Source: Bacteroidia bacterium
Lineage (GTDB): Bacteria; Bacteroidota; Bacteroidia; B-17B0; Aurantibacillaceae
Assembly (NCBI GenBank): GCA_014379485.1
Contig: JACMLS010000983.1
Span: 1 to 9,751 of the forward strand
Direction of reading: 5' to 3'
Length of the DNA: 9,751 bases
The translations under genes were made by a program, and so were the position numbers. The stretch's first letter is position 1; every line of letters starts with the position of its first letter. The notes beneath the pieces were generated by a model. The model was not told the origin of the DNA and did not search any database. It saw nothing but the letters and a program-made list of their open reading frames with translations. Positions 1 to 6,900 of this stretch are shown here, in pieces.

Positions 1-735
1 AATAACGCGGAACTTACAAAAGAAAAATTCACCGACAACCCATTCTGTGCAGAAGAAAAACTTTATGTAACCGGAGATATTGCCAGGTGGTTGCCGGATG
101 GTAATATAGAATTTACCGGCAGAAAAGATGACCAGGTAAAAATAAGAGGTTATAGAATAGAGCCCGGAGAAATAGCAAATACTCTTCAGAATTATCCGTC
201 AATTAACGATGCGATAGTAATAGCAAAAGAAAACTCAGGTAAAGAAAAAGAACTGGTAGCATATATTACCGCTAAAGAAGAACAGAATATAAACGAACTA
301 AGATCTTATCTGAAAAAAACATTGCCTGAATACATGATACCCGAACATTTTGTTCAGCTGCAAACATTACCACTTACCGTTAACGGAAAAATAGACAAAA
401 AATCGCTGCCAGACCCACAAGGCCTTGGAATAAAAAACGGAACTGAATATGTAGCGCCTCGAAACGAAACAGAAGAAAAATTAATAAAACTATGGGAAGT
501 AATATTGCAAAGAAATGATATTGGAGTACAAGATGACTTTTTTGCATTAGGAGGGCATAGCCTGAAAGCTATACGGCTCATAATGGCAATAAAAAGTGAG
601 TTCAATGTAAAACTAGACATAAAAATATTATTTCTGAATACTACTGTTGAGTTATTGGCACAAGAGGTTGAGCGGATCTCGTGGTTACTTGACGTAAAGA
701 AAACGAACAGCAGTGCCAATATTATTGAAATATAA
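1..735 (+). CDS. Nonribosomal peptide synthetase, C-terminal fragment (end of A domain, PCP, tail); 5' end outside window
   Basis: The frame is open from base 1, so the gene begins upstream; the Met codon at 91 is internal. The 244 visible residues carry the last third of an adenylation domain: A7 YVTGD (61-78), A8 GRKDDQVKIRGYRIEPGE (118-171) and A10 NGKIDKK, with the conserved catalytic Lys codon at 388. A peptidyl carrier domain follows, with LGGHSLKA and the phosphopantetheine-attachment Ser codon at 559. The enzyme activates one amino acid, loads it on the PCP thioester and hands the chain to the next enzyme. Its substrate cannot be read because the pocket residues lie upstream. No E or TE domain follows the PCP, so this protein is neither the terminal one nor one that epimerizes its last residue. 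The protein ends in an 18-residue tail, probably a docking motif. The fragment aligns without gaps to the Thr-module A/PCP region of the next gene. The family call is certain; the product is not. Confidence 0.96.
   Translation, partial: NNAELTKEKFTDNPFCAEEKLYVTGDIARWLPDGNIEFTGRKDDQVKIRGYRIEPGEIANTLQNYPSINDAIVIAKENSGKEKELVAYITAKEEQNINELRSYLKKTLPEYMIPEHFVQLQTLPLTVNGKIDKKSLPDPQGLGIKNGTEYVAPRNETEEKLIKLWEVILQRNDIGVQDDFFALGGHSLKAIRLIMAIKSEFNVKLDIKILFLNTTVELLAQEVERISWLLDVKKTNSSANIIEI
239..290 (+). repeat. Direct repeat, copy 1 (A-domain C-terminal subdomain)
   Basis: Bases 239-284 are identical to 3657-3702 (46 of 46). The match continues to 290/3708 with one mismatch (g/a at 285/3703). The repeat encodes KEKELVAYITAKEEQN in both proteins. 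It sits inside a longer ungapped homologous stretch (constant offset 3418 bp from about 118 to 559) that is otherwise clearly more diverged, including at silent sites. Confidence 0.9.
457..678 (+). other. PCP (thiolation) domain of upstream synthetase
   Basis: The domain begins at the APRNETEEKL helix and contains FFALGGHSLKA, with the Ser codon at 559 expected to carry 4'-phosphopantetheine. The GGHS form of the core motif is typical of carrier domains that are not followed by an epimerase, which fits the domain order here. The boundaries are approximate. Confidence 0.9.
679..732 (+). other. C-terminal tail of upstream synthetase, probable docking peptide
   Basis: Eighteen residues follow the last PCP helix and end in SSANIIEI. 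The stretch is polar, then hydrophobic at the very end. A short C-terminal linear motif of this kind is what a TubC-like beta-hairpin docking domain captures, and the next protein starts with such a domain. Docking is inferred from position and family knowledge; the peptide itself is too short to recognise by sequence. Confidence 0.5.
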
Positions 736-775
736 AAAGTATACTAATAAAGTTGTAACAAGTTAAAAGTTCTGA

Positions 776-946
776 ATGAATAACGTTAGGCAATTAATTG
801 ATGAATTACGGTTGAATAAATGTTCAATCAAACTAAATGGATCAGACAGTATTAATTTACTGTTTGAAGATAATGTGCAATTACCTGATGACCTTATAGA
901 AAAGATCAGGAAAAACAAAGCCGCTATAATTGAATACCTGAAATCT
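776..946 (+). other. TubC-like N-terminal beta-hairpin docking domain
   Basis: Residues 1-57 fit the alpha-beta-beta-alpha-alpha plan: helix NNVRQLIDELRLN, two short strands around CSIKLNGSDSINLLF, then helices ending IIEYLKSS. In this family the beta hairpin captures the C-terminal peptide of the partner synthetase. The gene just upstream ends in a PCP plus tail, so that protein is the likely partner. The assignment rests on pattern and position before a C domain. Confidence 0.8.
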
Positions 947-3900
947 TCTCTGCAAACTGCAGAACAGGCAATACAAAAGGTGCCACTTCAAAAAAGCTAT
1001 CCTATTTCAGACGCGCAACGCAGGCTTTGGGTACTGAGCCAGTTTGAAGAAAGCTCTGTTGCTTATAATATGCCTGAAAGCATACAACTGAGCGAGGATA
1101 TTGATATTGAATGTTTCAGAAAAGCTATTTACGCTGTTATTGACAGGCATGAAATTCTCAGAACTGTTTTCAGAGAGGATGAGAACGGAGAGGTTAGACA
1201 ATGGATACTGAATACCAAAGACCTTGGCTTTGAGATTTATTTTAAAGATCTCAGAAATGAACACAACAGGTTAAGGCTGGCGCAGGAGTATATTAAACAA
1301 GATTCTTTTAAATTGTTTGACCTGGAAAAAGGCCCTTTGTTAAGAGCGGCGTTGCTGCAAACAGAAAACAATGAGTATGTTTTTTACTTTAACATGCAGC
1401 ACATTATTGGTGACGGCTGGTCTATGGATGTGCTCTCTAAAGATGTATTGGAGTATTACGAAGCGTACAAACAAAACAAGCTGCCGCAATTAAAAGAACT
1501 CAGAATTCAATACAAGGATTATGCTGTATGGCAATTAGAACAACTCAAGGAGGAGGCTTTTAAAGCTCACAGATCTTATTGGCTGGATTGTTTAAAAGGA
1601 GAATTACCACTGCTTGATTTGCCTTGCAGAAAACAACGGCCAAGAGTAATGACAAATAATGGTGTGGCGTTACGGGCTTACATAAATAAAGAAACAAGTA
1701 AAAAACTTAAAGAATTTGCTCTTAAGAACGGTGGTACTGTTTTTATGGGTTTACTGGCAACTCTTAATGCCACACTATACCGCTACACGGGGCAAGAGGA
1801 TTTGGTGATTGGAACACCGGTGGCAGGCAGGGATCATGCTGACCTGGAAAACCAGATTGGCTTTTATGTAAACACGCTGGCACTGAGAACAGGTATGCAT
1901 GCAAGTGACAATTTTAACCAGTTGTTTGCAAGAGTAAAACAAACCATGCTTAACGCATACACCCATCAAATGTATCCCTTTGACAGGCTGGTGGAGGAAC
2001 TGAAACTTGCAAGGGATACCAGCAGAAGTGCTGTGTTTGATGTGATGCTGACTTTACAGAATGCTGGAGAGAAAATACAAACTGAAGACTTAGATGATCT
2101 TACATTAAACAACATACAGGACCTCGGGTACTCTGCCGCTAAATTTGATCTTGATATTAATTTTCAGGAAACAGGAGACTACCTCTCTTTACACGTAACG
2201 TACAATACCGATGTGTATGATAAACATACTATCGAAGCTTTCATTGATCATTACCGTCAACTACTAAATTTACTTTTAGACAAATCTTCTGAAAATGTTT
2301 CTCAAACAGATTATCTCTCTGTTCATGAAAAACATGAACTGCTGCAAACGTTCAACAATACACATACAGAATATCCGAAAGACAAAACTATTACTGATCT
2401 GTTTGATGAGCAGCTTGCAAAAAATCAGGATACTATTGCAGTGGTTTTTGAAGAGACCAAACTTACTTACCGCGAGCTGGATGCGCAGGCAAATCAGCTG
2501 GCACACTATTTAAAAAAACAGTACAAAATTAAACCTGATGACCTGGTAGCCATTAAACTCAACAGAAGTGAGTGGATGATCATTACCATACTGGCAATAC
2601 TGAAAGCCGGCGGGGCATACGTACCAATAGATCCTGAATACCCGCAAGACAGAATAGAGTATATTGAGCAGGATACAAACTGCAGGGTTTGTATTGATGA
2701 CAATGAACTGAACAATTTCAGAAAAGAACAAACAGAATATTCAACAAAAAAAATTATTTCAGAAACCAAAGCACATAACCTGGCTTATGTAATTTACACT
2801 TCTGGCTCTACAGGAAAACCAAAAGGAGTTATGATTGAACACAGAAACGTTGTGAGACTCTTTAAAACAGACAGCGACCTTTTTGATTTTAATAGTACAG
2901 ATGCCTGGACTATGTTCCATTCCTACTCTTTCGATTTTTCTGTATGGGAAATGTATGGTGCATTGCTTTTTGGAGGTAAACTTGTAGTGGTGTCTAAAAT
3001 AACCGCGCAAGATACCGGGCTGTATTTAAAATTGCTCGAAAAAGAAAACATTACAATACTTAACCAAACACCATCCGCATTTTACAACCTATCAAAAGAA
3101 GAACAAAATTTACCCGCGCAATTAAAAATACGTTATGTAATATTTGGAGGAGAAGCTTTAAGCCCCGGTAAACTTAAGTATTGGTATGAACACCACCCGG
3201 CATGCAAACTGATAAATATGTACGGCATAACCGAAACAACAGTACATACAACCTATAAACAAATAAACGAAGAAGAAATAACGCTGAACAGAAGTAACAT
3301 AGGTAAACCAATACCTACTGTAAGTTGCATAGTGCTCGATAAAAATAAGAACCTGGTTCCTGCAGGAGTTGAAGGAGAGTTGTACGTTGGTGGCGAAGGA
3401 TTAGCACGCGGCTATTTAAACCGCGAAACGCTGACCAATGAAAGATTTATTCCAAATCCGTTTCTAAAAGCAGAGAGGCTTTATAAAACAGGCGACAAAG
3501 CAATACAATTAAAAAATGGCGACCTGGAATATTTAGGGAGAACAGATGACCAGGTAAAAATCAGGGGATTCAGAATAGAACTCGGAGAAATAGAATTTGT
3601 ATTGCAAAATCATAAAGCAATAGATCTGGCGGTGGTAATTGCCAGAGAAAATGAGAGTAAAGAAAAAGAACTGGTAGCATATATTACCGCTAAAGAAGAA
3701 CAAAATATTACAGGCTTGAGATCGTATCTGAAAACAATTCTGCCTGAGTATATGATTCCATCCTACTTTGTTCAGTTGGAAACACTGCCGCTCACATCAA
3801 ACGGTAAGGTCAATAAAAAATCTTTACCTGCCCCGCAAGGCCTTGAACTGAAAAGTGGCGTTGATTATGTGGCTCCGCGAACAAAAGAAGAAAACGTATT

Positions 3901-6900
3901 GGTTATGGTTTGGGAAGATGTATTGAAGAGAGAAACAATAAGTGTAAAAGAAAACTTTTACAACCTGGGTGGAGACTCCATAAAATCAATTCAGGTTGTA
4001 TCAAGATTAAAACAAAAAGGTTACGCACTTAAAGTTGAGCATCTGTTAAGAACACCGGTACTTGAAGAATTATCACTGCTGATCAGGCAAAACAAACAGG
4101 TAACAGATCAGGCAGAAGTAAGAGGTTTGGTAGAACTCACCCCCATTCAAAAATGGTTCTTTGAAAACCCTGTAATAAAAAACCACAACCACTATAATCA
4201 ATCAATAGTATTAAAAAGCAAAGAACCAATTGATAAAATAATACTTAAGAAATGTATTGCAGATTTAACGAGGCAACATGATGCGTTAAGAATGGTGTAT
4301 AAAAAAAATAAGAACGGTTGGGAACAGACCAACCAGGATATTGAAACAGTAAGCGGCGTAATAGATTTTTTTGACCTGACTTGTGAAGCTAATGCGCCTG
4401 AACAAATGTCAGAGATCGGAGAGCAATTGCAGTCAGGAATTGATATTACAAAGGGCGCGCTATTCAGAATTGGTCACTTCAGATTAAAGGATGGAGACCG
4501 GCTGGCCCTGATCATACATCACTTGATAGTTGACGGAGTTTCCTGGCGCATACTTCTTGAAGATCTGCTTTATCTCTACAAATCATATAAGCAAAACAAA
4601 GCACCTGGTTTACCCGCTAAAACAGACTCTTTTCAGCAATGGGCCCTGCTTCAGAAAGAATATGTGCAAAGTAACAAGGCAATAAAAGAAAGAGCTTATT
4701 GGGAAGAAATGTGCAACCAGCACGTAGAAAGTTTACCAAAAGATAAAACAACAGAAAATCCGGTTATAACTGCTGATGAATCTTTTCATCTCAATAAAGA
4801 TCTAACAGAGTTATTGCAAACACAGGTTCACAAGGTTTACAGATCTGAAATAAATGATATACTGCTTGCCTGCCTGGGCCTTGCTGTAAAAGATGTGTTT
4901 AAGATAGAAAAAGTGGCCATAAAACTTGAAGGCCACGGAAGAGAAAACATTACAGAAGGAACCGACATTAGCCGTACAGTCGGTTGGTTTACCTCCATGT
5001 TTCCATTTGTACTTAATGTTTCAGGCGCAACAGATCAGGCAGGCGCACTGGTTGAGGTTAAAGAAGCATTAAGAAAGCTGCCACGTAAAGGAATTGGTTT
5101 TGGAATATTAAAATACCTGAGCGACACAAGTATTAAAAACAAATTAAACCCTGAAATTGTATTCAACTACCTTGGCGATTTCGGAAAAAATGCCGGAGAA
5201 AGTGGTGATGATGTTTTATTTGATTATGCTTCAGAAAATATAGGCACCAACTCATCAAAAGAAAATGGCGAAGATTGCCTGCTTGACATATCAGGCATAT
5301 TGGTCATGGGCGAATTAAATATTTCAATAAAATATCCAGGATCTGTATATGATTCAAAGACCATAAAAAAACTCTCAGCTTCATACAAGCAACACCTTAT
5401 ATCACTGATAGAAGAACTGGCAGGCACCACTAATAATTACCTGACTCCTTCTGACTTAACTTTTAGGGGGCTAAGCAAAGAAGAGTTGCAAAAAATAAAT
5501 TCAGACAACAGTCTTGAAGATGTTTATGAATTATCTCCTTTACAGGAAGGGATTTATTACCACTGGCTGGCAGAAGACTCAAGCTCACTTTATTTTGAGC
5601 AGATGTCTTATAAAGTGAGAACGAAAGAACTGAACGCAAAAACAATTAAACACGCATACAATATGCTTATTGCCCGGCACGGTGTATTGCGCACAAGTTT
5701 CAGCACAACCTACGCGGGCAGATCTCTTCAGATCGTAAGAAAAACAGTACCCGACAGTTTTACTTTTGAAGAGCTGGAAAAATCTGCCGGAAAAAACAAT
5801 TACATTGAAGAAATAAAACGCAAGGACAGGGAAAAAGGATTCGATTTAAACAATCCATCACAGATGCGCCTGCATGTAGTTGATCTGCAGAACGGGCAAT
5901 ATGAATTTATCTGGAGTCATCATCATATTTTAATGGATGGATGGTGCATGAGCATTCTCTTGTCTGATTTTAATCAGTTATTAATTGCTGAGTCAGAAGA
6001 AAAAACGCCCGCGCTTGCTCCTTCTCTACCCTATTCAAATTACATTAACTGGTTGCAGGAAGCAGACAGAGACGACTCACTTAATTATTGGAAAACCTGT
6101 TTATCTGGCTATACCCAGGTTGCAGAAATACCATTTAAACTAAAAACAGAAGGCGGAACCTACCAGGAGTCAAAAGAACCATTGCAGATTGACGGAGAAC
6201 TGTTTAAAAAAATAAATAACCTTTGTAATGAAACCGGCATAACACACAACACATTTATTCAGGGTGCATGGGGCTATTTACTATCACAGTACAATAACGT
6301 TAACGATGTTGTTTTCGGGTCTGTAGTATCAGGCAGGCCCGCAGAATTGCCGGGTGTAGAAGAAATGGTTGGTTTATTTATTAATACAATACCGGTAAGA
6401 GTAAAATACAAGCCGCAAGAAACCGCTCTTAGTTTATTAAAAAACCTCCATGATCAGTTTATACAAGGAACCTCTCATCATTATACAAGTTTATCCAAAA
6501 TTCAGTCCGCAAGCGAGGCAGGAATAAACCTGATTAACCACATAATGATATTTGAGAACTATGCTGTTAAAGAGATAGAAACCCGCGCATCGGCAAACAG
6601 CACATTAGAAAGTAACAGCATATATATTGAATCTGTTGAAATACACGAACAAACCAATTATGATTTTAATATTATAATTGCGCCTGCCCCCGATTCTCTG
6701 AATATTAATATCACCTATAACAGCAAACGTTATAACAGTTCATCAGTAAACCTGTTAAAGAATCATTTTTACACGCTTATAAGAAAATTTGCGGAAAACA
6801 CAAACCATCAGCTAAACACGTTCCAATTTCTGAGCCCGGAAGAAAAGCATGAGTTACTGTTTACTTTTAATAATACAACAAAAGAATATTCCGGAAATAA

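Noticed and set aside
91..93. ATG at 91 as the start of the first gene
   Set aside because: The conserved A7 motif and preceding A-domain sequence are in frame upstream of it to base 1, so this Met is internal.
354..719. Open frame of 121 codons on the - strand
   Set aside because: It lies antisense to a strongly conserved A-PCP coding region, shows no recognisable domain, and its bounds follow from the codon use of the real gene.
736..775. Possible promoter in the 40-bp gap between the first two genes
   Set aside because: I see no TAnnTTTG-type Bacteroidota -7 element or paired -33 element; the gap is short and AT-rich, and continuous transcription is the simpler reading.
2295..2513. Open frame of 72 codons on the + strand in another frame
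   Set aside because: It is fully inside the C-A linker and start of the Thr A domain, where the main frame is clearly coding; it has no independent motif or start signal.
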